Part shown: in pieces, positions 39,376 through 48,170 of the stretch | How the letters are laid out: every line of letters begins with the position of its first letter | How positions within the stretch are numbered: the stretch's first letter is position 1 | Source of the DNA: Zobellia uliginosa | GTDB lineage: Bacteria; Bacteroidota; Bacteroidia; Flavobacteriales; Flavobacteriaceae | DNA length: 64,000 nucleotides | Assembly: GCF_900156625.1 (NCBI RefSeq) | Contig: NZ_FTOB01000011.1 | Coordinates: 18,727 to 82,726, forward strand | Reading direction: 5' to 3' | Program-made: the position numbers and the translations under genes | The notes under the pieces: model-generated | What the model saw: only the letters and a program-made list of their open reading frames with translations | Database searches by the model: none | What the model was told of the DNA's origin: nothing

Positions 39376-40299
39376 ATGATTTATAATATACAAGCCGACC
39401 CAGTATTGGCAAATGCAGATCCTTTAAATAAGAAACAAAGACCATTTGTTGTAGATAAGGAAGAATATCCTTTTAAAAGCCATTGGTATGAGCGCAATGG
39501 AGTTTCTATGCATTATGTTGATGAAGGAACAGGGATTCCGATAGTCTTAACACACGGAAATCCAGATTGGTCATTTTTAAACAGGAATATTATTAAGGAT
39601 ATGTCTAAGGAAGCACGTGTCATTGCCTATGATTTACCGGGATTTGGCTTTTCGGACACGCCTCGGAATTTTGAATTTACGCCACAGGAACATATGGTGT
39701 GGGTTGAATCCCTAATTTTCGAACATTTAAAGTTAGGGAAATTCATTTTAGTGGTTCAAGATTGGGGAGGACCAATAGGTCTGCATATAGCAACCAAGCA
39801 TCCAAATAGTATTTATGGCCTAGTTATTAGTAATACTTGGGCGTGGAAACCAGAAGGTAATTTAAGGAACTTCTCTTTGATGATGGCTGTGCCAGAAATG
39901 CAGAGTAAAATAATGGAAGAAAACTTTTTCGCTGATGAACTTCTATCGGGAAACATCAATAGGGTTTCTGGAAACAATAAGGCCATTACGGACGCTTATG
40001 CCCATGCTTTTCCAACAACAGAATCCCGCAAGGGAACTGCTGTTTTCCCGGAACAAATTGTAAAAGCAGAAGATTGGGTACAAAAAATTGAGGGGAAATT
40101 GAATACATTGGCAGATAAACCTGTACATTTTGTCTTCGGATTAAAGGATACAGCGGTAACTACCATAGACTTTGAAAGATGGCAAAAACATTTTCCTAAA
40201 GGAGATGTTATTTTATTGCAAGAAGCTGGTCATTTCACGCAAGAAGATAGTCCAGAAAGTTTTGGTTTTATGTTACGTAAGATTTTAAAGCAGATTTAG
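39376..40299 (+). CDS. Haloalkane-dehalogenase-like alpha/beta hydrolase
   Basis: The 307-aa product has the oxyanion motif THGNPDWSFL and the nucleophile elbow VVQDWGGPIG, with Asp nucleophile followed by Trp as in haloalkane dehalogenases. The catalytic acid candidate is in FGLKDTAV and the catalytic His in EAGHFTQED. Length (about 300 aa) fits the family. It would hydrolyse carbon-halogen bonds or, if divergent, an ester or epoxide. Last gene of the HxlR-controlled operon, followed by a weak terminator. Confidence 0.8.
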   Translation: MIYNIQADPVLANADPLNKKQRPFVVDKEEYPFKSHWYERNGVSMHYVDEGTGIPIVLTHGNPDWSFLNRNIIKDMSKEARVIAYDLPGFGFSDTPRNFEFTPQEHMVWVESLIFEHLKLGKFILVVQDWGGPIGLHIATKHPNSIYGLVISNTWAWKPEGNLRNFSLMMAVPEMQSKIMEENFFADELLSGNINRVSGNNKAITDAYAHAFPTTESRKGTAVFPEQIVKAEDWVQKIEGKLNTLADKPVHFVFGLKDTAVTTIDFERWQKHFPKGDVILLQEAGHFTQEDSPESFGFMLRKILKQI

Positions 40300-40350
40300 G
40301 AATAGGCAGTAATAAAATCAAAAAATTAAAAGCATCATATTTATTTATAC

Positions 40351-40384
40351 CACTCGGATTTTTAAATAAAGTTCGAGTGATTTT
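40351..40384 (+). terminator. Weak intrinsic terminator after the HxlR-linked operon
   Basis: CACTCGGA at 40351-40358 pairs with TTCGAGTG at 40372-40379 (one G-T pair), followed by ATTTT. It lies about 50 bp downstream of the hydrolase stop. Confidence 0.45.
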
Positions 40385-40389
40385 GCATG

Positions 40390-40620
40390 TGAGCCAACGG
40401 TTTAGCGACGAGTCGACAAGGGTATTTTCACCCAAGCTTCTCACAGGCCCCAAGGGTGTCAAGAAAACACGCTAAGCGTAAAGGTCTCCACAGAGGTGCT
40501 GCTTGATATTTTCCTCCCCATACAGATTGATTCCCATAGGAAACAACGTGGCCAAAGACCGGTGTAGTTTAACCATGTAACCATACTCGGTCGTACCGAC
40601 CGAATGCTTAGTTATTGACG
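40390..40620 (-). other. Possible group II intron or other ribozyme relic
   Basis: Read on the minus strand, the segment around 40410-40450 (CTGTGAGAAGCTTGGGTG... then CCCTTGTCGACTC) resembles the sequence that follows the maturase hairpin in the better-preserved group II relic at 51440-51840. The flanking 150 bp hold no protein that I recognise. The similarity is short, so the call is tentative. Confidence 0.25.
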
Positions 40621-40628
40621 GTAGTATT

Positions 40629-41207
40629 TTATCTTTCGTTGTATCCTTTTCCGTCAAAGATTTTGGGTTTTGCCTTTTCAATTCTTGATGTTCGGGTGTT
40701 CGATTGTTTGGCATCTGAAAAATGAAGTAAATACCCCCTTTGTCTTCCTGGTGTCAAGTTGTAAAATGCAGTTTCAAATTCCGAGTCGTTCTCAAATGCT
40801 TGTTCTAGCTCTTTGGGCATTTCATATTCAGAAGTCTTTTTCTTTTTGACTTTCAAGCCTGCCTTTTCCACTTCTATTGCTTCAAAAATATAGACTTTGA
40901 TAGCTTTTTTCAAATCATCGATTTGTGTTTTGTCCGTAAATCGAATTTGTCGGGCAGATTGAACGTTTTCGGTCTGTTGTACCAAAATATGTTCGGTGTC
41001 ATTTAGCAATGCTCCTTTGTGAAAAAGTAAGGCACAATAATCCTTAAATCCGTGAATTAGAACTATGTTTTTACCTTGAAAAGTGTAGCAAGGGTGCATC
41101 CATTTAAAATCTTCATCAAGTCCACATTCCAAGCATATTTCTCGCAGCAAAATGGTTTCATCTTTCCAATTCTTGATTTTTTCTATATATCTGTCAACTT
41201 TGTCCAT
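40629..41207 (-). CDS. YdeI/DUF1801-family protein
   Basis: The 192-aa product begins with a DUF1801-like domain (MDKVDRYIEKIKNWKDET, DEDFKWMHPCYTFQGKNI, LLFHKGALL). It ends with the YdeI/OmpD-associated segment (MPKELEQAFENDSEFETAFYNLTPGRQRGYLLHFSDAKQ), a helical motif ending in basic residues. This family is common beside ArsR/SRPBCC genes, as here, and its biochemistry is poorly known. It is the last gene of the four-gene ArsR operon, 2 bp after the DoxX-like gene. Confidence 0.8.
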   Translation of the reverse strand: MDKVDRYIEKIKNWKDETILLREICLECGLDEDFKWMHPCYTFQGKNIVLIHGFKDYCALLFHKGALLNDTEHILVQQTENVQSARQIRFTDKTQIDDLKKAIKVYIFEAIEVEKAGLKVKKKKTSEYEMPKELEQAFENDSEFETAFYNLTPGRQRGYLLHFSDAKQSNTRTSRIEKAKPKIFDGKGYNER

Positions 41208-41209
41208 AG

Positions 41210-41599
41210 TTAGCTTTGTTTTTGTGGTTCAATTATTTTTTTGTCATTTGGTCTGAAATACCAAGACGTAACTGTTACTAAAAGCAAAATAATTGAAGGT
41301 AATGCTTCTGTTATGGATTGTCCCACTGCTAAATGTGACATGGTTGCTCCGGACATGGCAAAGAAAAATCCTGCATAAGCCCATTCTTTTAGTAAAGCTT
41401 TTTTAGGAATTAAAATGGCGATTACCCCTAAAATTTTCCAAGTTCCAAGAATTGACAGCAAGTAGAGTGGGTAGCCCAGTTGGGTAACTATTTCGTTGTA
41501 TCCGCCAATTTGAAATAGTTGTTGGATTCCGCCTGCCAACATTCCGAATGATAGGAAGATTGTTGAAGTCCAATAAATAATTTTGCTCGTTGTAGTCAT
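41210..41599 (-). CDS. DoxX-like membrane protein
   Basis: The 129-aa product has four hydrophobic segments: IYWTSTIFLSFGMLAGGIQ, YPLYLLSILGTWKILGVIAI, AYAGFFFAMSGATMSHL and IILLLVTVTSW. The GTWK and PKKALLKEWAYAGF segments are typical of the DoxX-like family found with SRPBCC proteins in Bacteroidota. It sits between the SRPBCC and YdeI genes, with short gaps (7 and 2 bp) indicating one operon. Function unknown; some DoxX proteins act in oxidative stress. Confidence 0.8.
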   Translation of the reverse strand: MTTTSKIIYWTSTIFLSFGMLAGGIQQLFQIGGYNEIVTQLGYPLYLLSILGTWKILGVIAILIPKKALLKEWAYAGFFFAMSGATMSHLAVGQSITEALPSIILLLVTVTSWYFRPNDKKIIEPQKQS

Positions 41600-41606
41600 T
41601 TTGCAA

Positions 41607-42071
41607 TTATTTTGATTTTGTCAATATTTCTTCCAATCGGTTATGTGCCCAATTGATACCTTGCTTGAACGGAAGTTTTAGATTTTGGTCTCTGTGGTTT
41701 ACGGATTGATAGATTACATTCTGTTTTAATCTGCTTGTGTTTTCGGACAATTTCTCGAATTCGTAAATTTCGAGTTGAACGCCAAAAGGCATATTTTCCA
41801 TTTCAAAAGTCCGTATGATTTTTTGGTTTGTTATAAAGTCGTGTATCGTACCATTAAATCCGATTTTGTTGCCTTTTGGGTCGGAAGTTGAGAATTGGAA
41901 ACTACCGTGTTTTTGGAAGTCGAACTTTAGCACTTTCGTTCCCATCCATTGTTCAATTATTTCTGGTTCCGTATAGGCTTTGAACAAGAGTTCTACAGGC
42001 AAGTCAAACGTTCGTGTTATGAGTATTTCCTGTTTGCCATCTTCGGCTATCACCTTTGTTTTTAGTTCCAT
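41607..42071 (-). CDS. SRPBCC (AHSA1-type) ligand-binding protein
   Basis: The 154-aa product shows the AHSA1-like fold: ITRTFDLPVELLFKAYTEPE, the EQWMGTK segment, GSFQFSTSDPKGNKIGFNG, and a long C-terminal helix with WAHNRLEEI. The family provides a hydrophobic ligand cavity. In Bacteroidota it is regularly encoded just after an ArsR regulator, as here (2 bp gap), probably as part of a small-molecule response. Confidence 0.85.
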   Translation of the reverse strand: MELKTKVIAEDGKQEILITRTFDLPVELLFKAYTEPEIIEQWMGTKVLKFDFQKHGSFQFSTSDPKGNKIGFNGTIHDFITNQKIIRTFEMENMPFGVQLEIYEFEKLSENTSRLKQNVIYQSVNHRDQNLKLPFKQGINWAHNRLEEILTKSK

Positions 42072-42073
42072 AT

Positions 42074-42397
42074 CTATTTTTTTGATTGATAGTTTTTCAT
42101 CACCGATTCCAATTTGTTAAATCGGTCGTCCCAAAGTTTTCTGAAAGGCTCGATAAATTCCGCTATTTCTTTCATTCCGTTTGGATTTAGGTGATAGTAG
42201 ATCTCTCGCCCTTTGTGTTCCTGCTCCAAAATTTCGCATTCGGTAAGGATTTGAATGTGCTTTGAAATCGTTTGCCTTGAATAGTCAAAATTTTCGGCAA
42301 TGGCAGTTGGTGTCAGTGCTTGAAATGCAACTAAAGAAATAATGGTTCTTCGGGTTGGATCGGCAATGGCTTGAAAAACATCTCGTCTTAATTTCAT
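42074..42397 (-). CDS. ArsR-family winged-helix regulator
   Basis: The 107-aa product is a compact ArsR-type repressor: [39 protein letters not shown] (recognition helix), and [18 protein letters not shown] (wing). No obvious metal-binding CxC is present, so it is more likely a non-metal sensor of the SRPBCC-linked subgroup. It heads the operon and is preceded by two matching operator palindromes. Confidence 0.9.
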   Translation of the reverse strand: MKLRRDVFQAIADPTRRTIISLVAFQALTPTAIAENFDYSRQTISKHIQILTECEILEQEHKGREIYYHLNPNGMKEIAEFIEPFRKLWDDRFNKLESVMKNYQSKK

Positions 42398-42400
42398 TAT

Positions 42401-42442
42401 GCAGCTATTTAACTGCTAATATAAGTGCAACTATTTGACTGC
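42401..42442 (-). promoter_or_regulatory. Tandem ArsR operator palindromes
   Basis: Two 16-bp inverted repeats, GCAGCTATTTAACTGC (42401-42416) and GCAACTATTTGACTGC (42427-42442), lie immediately upstream of the ArsR start codon. Their centres are 26 bp apart and they share the pattern GCA(G/A)CTATTT(A/G)ACTGC. They very probably mediate autorepression of the operon. Confidence 0.75.
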
Positions 42443-42989
42443 GCAAATTTTCGCTTTAATTTTTTGAAATTAGTGGTCGTTTTTCTCTTCCGTTATAGTT
42501 GCTGACAACGCGCGAGAATATAGGTAGTAACGGGTCTCGTACGACTAATTACGAAAAAGGAAACCGAACCTTGGGAAGATTCGGAGGATCTTCTGAGGAA
42601 CACGAAGTCCGGCTATTCATTATACACGTCTTAAGTTTGATTCTCGTTAGATTGTCGGTATGATCAGAAAGAACAAAAGAGAGAATTAAAGTCCGTCTAA
42701 CTGTCAATAAAACATGGGGTTTTCTTTTTTGTCAGGTTGCATATTCCAAGACCAAGTTAGATTGTAAAATCTATTCCGGATGTCAAATTTACGTTTGCCT
42801 ATAATTTCGCGGTTTTAAAAAAAGCGCATTTGTGAAAAAAGGGGATTCCAACTAAAATACGATATCACCTGTTTAATCTGGTAACAATCTGTTTGAAAGA
42901 CGGATAGTCTAACAATGATAGGTGTTAAATTAGTATTGGACAAGTGCAATGAAGTCATTTATAATTCATATATAAGTCTTAGGAGCATT
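42443..42989. other. Long gene-free interval with a degenerate palindrome
   Basis: No supported gene. Around 42500-42640 a CTGACAACGCGCGAGAATATAG motif and a later GGCTATTCATTATACACGTC look like decayed arms of the long palindromes described at 54484 and 58961. The remainder is AT-rich without recognisable structure. Confidence 0.35.
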
Positions 42990-44036
42990 TTATAACTTGG
43001 AACTTAAACACATTAAAGTGTCATCTACATTGACGGGTGGGGTGGAAATTTTGTATAGAATTATGCCTGATGTAGGTGCTTTGTATTCTTTGAGCTTCTC
43101 GCCAAATTCGTCGGTGATATAGCCTACGACCTCACCCTCTTCAACAGAATCTCCTGCTTTGAGATTACTGTAAAAAAGACCTTTTTCATTAGACTTGATA
43201 TAGGTTTGATTGTTTAACTGAATGAGCTTTGGGCTTGGCCCGGTAGCCTTATCGTACATCTTCATTTCAACGAGTATATTATATACTCCCTTTTTTATCA
43301 AGCTAACGGCATCATTTTGTACATTGCCCAATTTGCCACTTTCAAAGCTCAAGGCCACTTTGCCATCTTGACTAGCTTGTTTAAAGACATATTTTGCTGG
43401 TTCATCATCCCTAATAGTAAAAGGATATGAAACGATATATTCGAACCCGCTGACCTCTGAAAGTCTTCTGGCCTTTTTTGTTTGTTGCGGATAATTTCCA
43501 TTATCGTAGAAAAGCGCAAACGGAATCAAATCTTCATTGACACCGCCACCATGTATATCTAAGAAAACATCGCTCGCTGGAATTATATTCGTTGTAATGA
43601 AATGCGCTATTTTCTGGGTAACACTACCATTTGATTTGCCCGGGAAAGCACCGTTCAGATTCACTTGGTCATTTGGGTTGACAATAGAGGTTCGAGAAAA
43701 AAACGAAGCCGTATTGGCCACGGGTATGATAATCAAAGTACCACTCAAGCTGTTGATATCGATTTCTCTCAAAAGCTCTTGTACGCCAACAATGGGCGGA
43801 TATTCAAACCCGTGAACTCCGGCAACAATCGTAAAAACAGGGCCTTCGTTCTTTCCCTTTAGTATCGATATTGGCATGAAGGTTTGGTTGTTCCGAGAAT
43901 CTTGGAATGAAATACGTATGTTTTTTTTTAGAGGTCTCGAATTACTTGAAAGCATATCCTGAATGCTGTCTTGGGCTAATCCCATATAAATGGAAAAAAA
44001 CATGAGAAGAATAAAAAGTGATTTTCTATTTTTCAT
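42990..44036 (-). CDS. Succinylglutamate desuccinylase/aspartoacylase-family (M14-like) hydrolase, exported
   Basis: The 348-aa product has a signal peptide ending MGLAQ. Zinc-binding features of the family are visible: AGVHGFEYPPIVG (His and Glu ligands) and FLDIHGGGVNED (third His). The C-terminal region is a beta domain (GLFYSNLKAGDSVEEGEVVGYITDEFGE) typical of the AstE/AspA group. It probably deacylates an N-acyl amino acid or peptide in the periplasm. It is a single gene, with an IS1182-type relic directly upstream. Confidence 0.85.
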   Translation of the reverse strand: MKNRKSLFILLMFFSIYMGLAQDSIQDMLSSNSRPLKKNIRISFQDSRNNQTFMPISILKGKNEGPVFTIVAGVHGFEYPPIVGVQELLREIDINSLSGTLIIIPVANTASFFSRTSIVNPNDQVNLNGAFPGKSNGSVTQKIAHFITTNIIPASDVFLDIHGGGVNEDLIPFALFYDNGNYPQQTKKARRLSEVSGFEYIVSYPFTIRDDEPAKYVFKQASQDGKVALSFESGKLGNVQNDAVSLIKKGVYNILVEMKMYDKATGPSPKLIQLNNQTYIKSNEKGLFYSNLKAGDSVEEGEVVGYITDEFGEKLKEYKAPTSGIILYKISTPPVNVDDTLMCLSSKL

Positions 44037-44183
44037 TTTATTGTTTCTATAAAGGTGTTATAACGTTTATGTATACGCATAGTTGGGGGGTATGTACGAA
44101 GATTGTCCACAGGAAAATCATCCGTACTAAACTTGCAACTAGCTTTGGTTAGGCCCAAAATTGAGCAATTGTTTTTATGCATT

Positions 44184-44632
44184 GTGCCTGTTGCACAAAT
44201 TAATGAAAAAACCACATAGGATCAAGGCGATTTTAACGTTTCGTTGTTAATTTCAGGTATGCAGGGAAAAAAGGATTACCAAGAAAAACGGTTCGCCCAT
44301 TTCCAGTTGTTTGGGGGAATGGGAGAGCGGCCAAAAGAGCATAGATCCGGTGGTCTTCTTCAAGCTTAGCCTTGTGGGCTACCTGGAGAACATCGTCCAC
44401 AATCGCCTATGATCTGAAAAAGTACTTGAAATTCACTGAAAAACGTTCCAAAAGTGGGGTAGGCATGGCCGCCTTGTCGGTTTTTGTAAAAAAACGGATT
44501 GGAAAAGCTCAAAAGCCTGTTTTTATACCTCTATAAATAAGGGGCTCTTCCGGTATAAAAAAAACGAAACCGCCTTAAAAAGCGGTTATCGAGGTCGTTC
44601 TTTTAATCATTATGGGGTAGTGCAATGCTTAC
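44184..44632 (+). mobile_element. IS1182-type relic, internally deleted (copy B)
   Basis: The left end GTGCCTGTTGCACAAA at 44184 is followed by the same leader and transposase start as copy C (GTATGCAGGGAAAAAAGG, encoding MQGKKDYQEKRFAHFQL). A jump to CAAAAGAGCATAGATCCGGTGG and then to CCTATGATCTGAAAAAG shows two internal deletions plus stops. The degenerate right end GTAGTGCAATGCTTAC stops at 44632, exactly where the neighbouring methyltransferase stop codon begins. Confidence 0.75.
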
Positions 44633-45288
44633 TTATGTCGTGTGCAGTTTTTTTATTATAAAATACATAGATAACAGATTGTGTTTTTGCCCATTAAATT
44701 CAACTTCGGGTTCAGTTTTCTCAATTTTCTCAATTATTTTAAAAGCTGTTTGTTGAATTAAAGATTCAAAATCTTCGGATTGATATTCTTTAAATCCATA
44801 TTTAGTAAAGTTAAGTGTTTGTCCTTCAATAAATGGTCTAAATGAAACAATTAATATTCCATTTTTTTTTAATACTCTATAAATTTCTTTTAATGCCTTT
44901 ACTGGATTTTTCCAAAAGTAAATGGCGTTGATTGTGCATATTTTATCAAATGTTTCATCCCAAACAGGTATTTTCTCAACATCTGCATCAAATAAATCTA
45001 CATATCCTGTTTCTATTAGTAAACTATTATTTTTTTTGCTTCAGTTATCATAGTGTTAGAAATATCAATTCCAGTAAAGGATATTCTTGAACCATAGTTC
45101 AGAATATCCTTTATAAATTTCCCATTTCCAAACCCAATTTCCAAAACAGATTCATTGTCTTTTATTTTTAGCAATTCATATGTGGTTTTACTTATGAATT
45201 CATTCATGGAATTCATACCTAAAGCGACATCGATTCCATATTTCCCTGATGGATTGGCTAACTGTTTAGCAACTTCTTCAAAATCCAT
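44633..45288 (-). pseudogene. Class I SAM-dependent methyltransferase split by a frameshift
   Basis: The first part (45016-45288, about 90 aa) has FEEVAKQLANPSGKYGI and the SAM-binding motif VLEIGFGNGKF, with ITFTGIDIS-like motif II. It stops at IIVY. Shifting frame at an eight-T run at 45030-45037 (eight A on the coding strand) restores a continuous reading: GYVDLFDADVEKIPVW, CTINAIYFWKNP, LKEIYRVLKKNGILIVSF, to a TAA at 44633-44635. Together they make a normal-length (about 218 aa) methyltransferase of the UbiE/type-11 kind. A one-base deletion in the homopolymer, real or a sequencing error, best explains it. Confidence 0.85.
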
Positions 45289-45321
45289 AACAATAAATCA
45301 TTAATATTTAAGGAGAGATAT

Positions 45322-46641
45322 TTAGTTACAAGTAACATCTAAATTTTTTTCAATGACAGTACCAGTCAACTCTAAGTCACAAATTTCTTGAGACATATGT
45401 GTAAATGGATTATTTATAATATTAAGCGTTTTAAGAGTCTTTAATTCGCCTATTTCCATAGGTAGTACCACTATGCGATTATTTTGTAAGAGTAGTTCCT
45501 CTATTTTTGGAAGTGAACAAATAGGACAATCAATTATTATAAGTTGATTATTTTGTAGTTCTAAAGTCTTTAGATTAGGTAAAAGACCAATAGATGAATG
45601 AACAATAGATAAATTATTGTATCCTAATTTAAGTGTAGATAATTCACTTAAATTTTTAATGGTAGAAGGTAATAATGCTAATTGATTTTTATTGAGATAT
45701 AAACCTTTTAGTGTATTTAAATTACCTATTTCATCAGGAAGGCTGTTTATTTGATTGTTTTCGAGTATTAAAAATTCTATTTTTTTTAGTGCTCCTATAG
45801 TACTTGGTAGTTGTACTAAAAAGTTTGATGAAATATCTAAACGAGTTAAGCTCTGTAAATTTGATATTGTATTGGGTAACTGTGTTATTAAGTTATTTTT
45901 AAGGTTTAAGTTTTCAATATTTTTAAAGTTGTTTAACTCTGTAGGAAGTTTGGTTAAAGAACAAAAAGAAAGATCAAGATTTTTTAACTGCAGTCCCAAG
46001 TTAATTATGGCTTGGGGTATGCTTTTAATACCACTATTTAAAGAAGCGTTAAACTTGGTTAGCTTAGATAAACCTTGAACTTGAATAGGAATATTATTTA
46101 TTTTACTATTAGAAAGATCTAGTTCTGTAACTTTTTCATCTTCAATTATCACACCACTCCAGTTGTTCATTGTAGTAGCATTCAAATCCCAATTTAAATT
46201 ATTGTTTGGATTAGAATTATATAACAACTCAAGAATATCTCTGTCTGATAAAATAGGGGGGGCGGCAAATGTAGCTTCTAGTGTATATTGGGTTAAAGTT
46301 TCATTTTCTGCAGTAACTATATATCTTACGGGTGTTGTTAAATTAATTGTAGTTTTTGTATTAGGTAATATTGTTGCAAAATTAGAAATAGAGATTGTTG
46401 GTGTTAGGTTTGAAATATCTGTTCCCGAAGGAAAAGTTACTTGAATGGTATTGTTATCTTGGTTAACAATTCCTATAATATCATTATCTATTCCAGAATT
46501 TTTTGAAGCCTCAAAAGTAAAATTAGTAATCAATTTCTCACTACTCTTGTTTGTGTCATTTTTCGGGTTATCATCATTATTACAACTGTATAAGGTGGTA
46601 AACAATAGTATAACTAACTTATAAAAAGTTTTTTTTTTCAT
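45322..46641 (-). CDS. Leucine-rich-repeat lipoprotein with DUF5018-like domain
   Basis: The 439-aa product has lipobox TTLYSC with Cys20 followed by NNDDN, a surface-export signal. Residues about 35-130 match the Bacteroidota DUF5018-like domain (VTFPSGTDISNLTPTISIS, PVRYIVTAENETLTQYTLEA). From about 175 to the end there are ten or so 23-residue leucine-rich repeats (LTRLDISSNFLVQLPSTIG, LKGLYLNKNQLALLPSTIK). It is likely a surface adhesion or recognition protein. It lies 33 bp upstream of the methyltransferase but is functionally unrelated as far as can be seen. Confidence 0.85.
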   Translation of the reverse strand: MKKKTFYKLVILLFTTLYSCNNDDNPKNDTNKSSEKLITNFTFEASKNSGIDNDIIGIVNQDNNTIQVTFPSGTDISNLTPTISISNFATILPNTKTTINLTTPVRYIVTAENETLTQYTLEATFAAPPILSDRDILELLYNSNPNNNLNWDLNATTMNNWSGVIIEDEKVTELDLSNSKINNIPIQVQGLSKLTKFNASLNSGIKSIPQAIINLGLQLKNLDLSFCSLTKLPTELNNFKNIENLNLKNNLITQLPNTISNLQSLTRLDISSNFLVQLPSTIGALKKIEFLILENNQINSLPDEIGNLNTLKGLYLNKNQLALLPSTIKNLSELSTLKLGYNNLSIVHSSIGLLPNLKTLELQNNQLIIIDCPICSLPKIEELLLQNNRIVVLPMEIGELKTLKTLNIINNPFTHMSQEICDLELTGTVIEKNLDVTCN

Positions 46642-46678
46642 TTCTTTATATTATATATAAAATCAAAGGGATCGTATT

Positions 46679-47149
46679 TTATATCTGTTCAGGAGTTTCT
46701 GAAAAAGTTAAAATAAAACCGTTTAAATCCATTATAGCGAATTCATTAGTACCGTAAAAAGTTCTGTTCATAGGTTTTATTATGTTAACCTCTTTAGGTA
46801 ATTGATTGTAAAAATTATTAATATCATTTACTCTTATGTAAAAAGTTAAAGCACCTCCAACAGTTAATGGCTCTATTTCTTTATACTCGGTTTTTAATGA
46901 TTTTTCCTCTTGGAACATCATTCCTACATTATCTAGCATTACATACCCCCATTCAAATTGACCTGATTCAGGATTTGTATCTATTAATTTAAAACCTAGA
47001 TTCTTTATGTAATAATCTAGAGTTGCGTTTACGTCTTTTACCATTAGGTTTGGTGTAAGAGATTCTAATTTTGCCATATTGTTGTTTTTAGTTTGTGAAT
47101 AAGGTTTGATAGAGAAACTAATAAGAATTACTATCAAAAAACATTTCAC
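46679..47149 (-). CDS. VOC (glyoxalase/bleomycin-resistance-like) protein
   Basis: The 156-aa frame contains a single VOC module starting at MAKLESLTPNLMVKDVNATLDYYIKNLGF, with YVMLDNVGMMFQEE and FAIMDLNGFILTFSE strands. The first 24 residues (MKCFLIVILISFSIKPYSQ) look like a signal peptide. If the real start is the internal ATG at 47077, the protein would be cytosolic and of usual VOC length (about 130 aa). Either start is possible. The substrate is unknown. Confidence 0.8.
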   Translation of the reverse strand: MKCFLIVILISFSIKPYSQTKNNNMAKLESLTPNLMVKDVNATLDYYIKNLGFKLIDTNPESGQFEWGYVMLDNVGMMFQEEKSLKTEYKEIEPLTVGGALTFYIRVNDINNFYNQLPKEVNIIKPMNRTFYGTNEFAIMDLNGFILTFSETPEQI

Positions 47150-47212
47150 AATTATTTTTATGACAAATGTAAATGGTAAGAAATGCCTATGTTTTGTAAA
47201 AAAACGACGAGC

Positions 47213-47959
47213 TTAAAACTTAGAAGGGTTTAGACCTGACATTTTATTAAATTCTTTGGTTAAGTGTGAATGGTCAAAATAGCCATGGTCAAATGCAATA
47301 TTTAATAAACTTGTATCAGAGTTAGTAGAAATGTAATTCATTGTATTGTTAAATCGAATAATGGAATGATACTCCTTCATGGTAACTCCAACTATCGTTT
47401 TAAAACGTCTTTCTAATTGCCTTAAACTTATACAATGATTTTTAGCAATTAAACTTAAATCTAGTTCTCTATAATTAGTGCGTATAGATTCACAAACCGA
47501 GTACTCTAATTTGTTTTCAACTATAGCTGTCCAATTTATTTCGGAGGTTAAAAAACTATTAATTAATTGCACTTTTTCAAAATGACATTTTTTTTCAATA
47601 AGCTCTTCTAAAAATGAATTGTTAAGTTTAGGAGATAGGTTTGATGCCTTTATAGCCGTGTTTTTTATTTCTGACAGTGGTATATTCGAGATGGAATTAA
47701 ACTGACCAGTTTTAAATCTAACCCCAAGAGTTTCTGAATTTTTCTTTGAAACTACTTTTTTGAATTTAGTCATCATTCCAGAAACTCTTATTTCATTTCC
47801 AGAGTTCAACTGCATTTGTTCGCCTAGTTCAAAAATAATATCAACATATCCATCGGGTAAAATTCTTGACTCTATTTCCTGTCCATTGTTTGTTGCTATC
47901 CAAATGGAATCAACAATTGAATTCAAATTTTTAGATGGTATGTATTCTTCATAAATCAT
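47213..47959 (-). CDS. AraC-family transcriptional regulator
   Basis: The 248-aa product has an N-terminal ligand-binding-like domain (IESRILPDGYVDIIFELG, a segment typical of the DUF6597-type AraC sensors). Its C-terminal AraC double HTH has LDLSLIAKNHCISLRQLERRFKTIVG and IAFDHGYFDHSHLTKEFNKMSGLNPSKF. It lies upstream of the VOC gene on the same strand and may regulate it. Confidence 0.88.
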   Translation of the reverse strand: MIYEEYIPSKNLNSIVDSIWIATNNGQEIESRILPDGYVDIIFELGEQMQLNSGNEIRVSGMMTKFKKVVSKKNSETLGVRFKTGQFNSISNIPLSEIKNTAIKASNLSPKLNNSFLEELIEKKCHFEKVQLINSFLTSEINWTAIVENKLEYSVCESIRTNYRELDLSLIAKNHCISLRQLERRFKTIVGVTMKEYHSIIRFNNTMNYISTNSDTSLLNIAFDHGYFDHSHLTKEFNKMSGLNPSKF

Positions 47960-48127
47960 TATAATAATTCAATAATCTCAGGCATGAAAAAATAGTGTAT
48001 AAATGATACATTCGCATTTTCAGAAGAACCAAGGATGTTATAAGCGAAAGGAAACAGTATATTGTGATAGTTTTTCACAATCTAAATTTTGTGTTTAGAA
48101 ACCATGACAATTCAATTTATAAAAACG

Positions 48128-48156
48128 TGACATTTTAAATTAAAATGTCATGTTTT
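48128..48156. terminator. Bidirectional terminator hairpin
   Basis: TGACATTTTAA pairs perfectly with TTAAAATGTCA (48128-48150). A run of eight T follows on the plus strand and five T on the minus strand. It lies just downstream of the minus-strand gene at 48171 and should stop its transcript. Confidence 0.75.
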
Positions 48157-48170
48157 TTTTACGAAGTTTT

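Noticed and set aside
40472..40714. Minus-strand 80-codon open frame downstream of the YdeI-like gene
   Set aside because: It overlaps the YdeI-like gene in another frame and reads through DNA that looks like a possible intron relic; no protein family is recognisable.
44633..45288. Programmed ribosomal frameshift in the methyltransferase
   Set aside because: The homopolymer could slip, but there is no supporting downstream structure and the family is normally encoded in one frame, so mutation or sequencing error is simpler.
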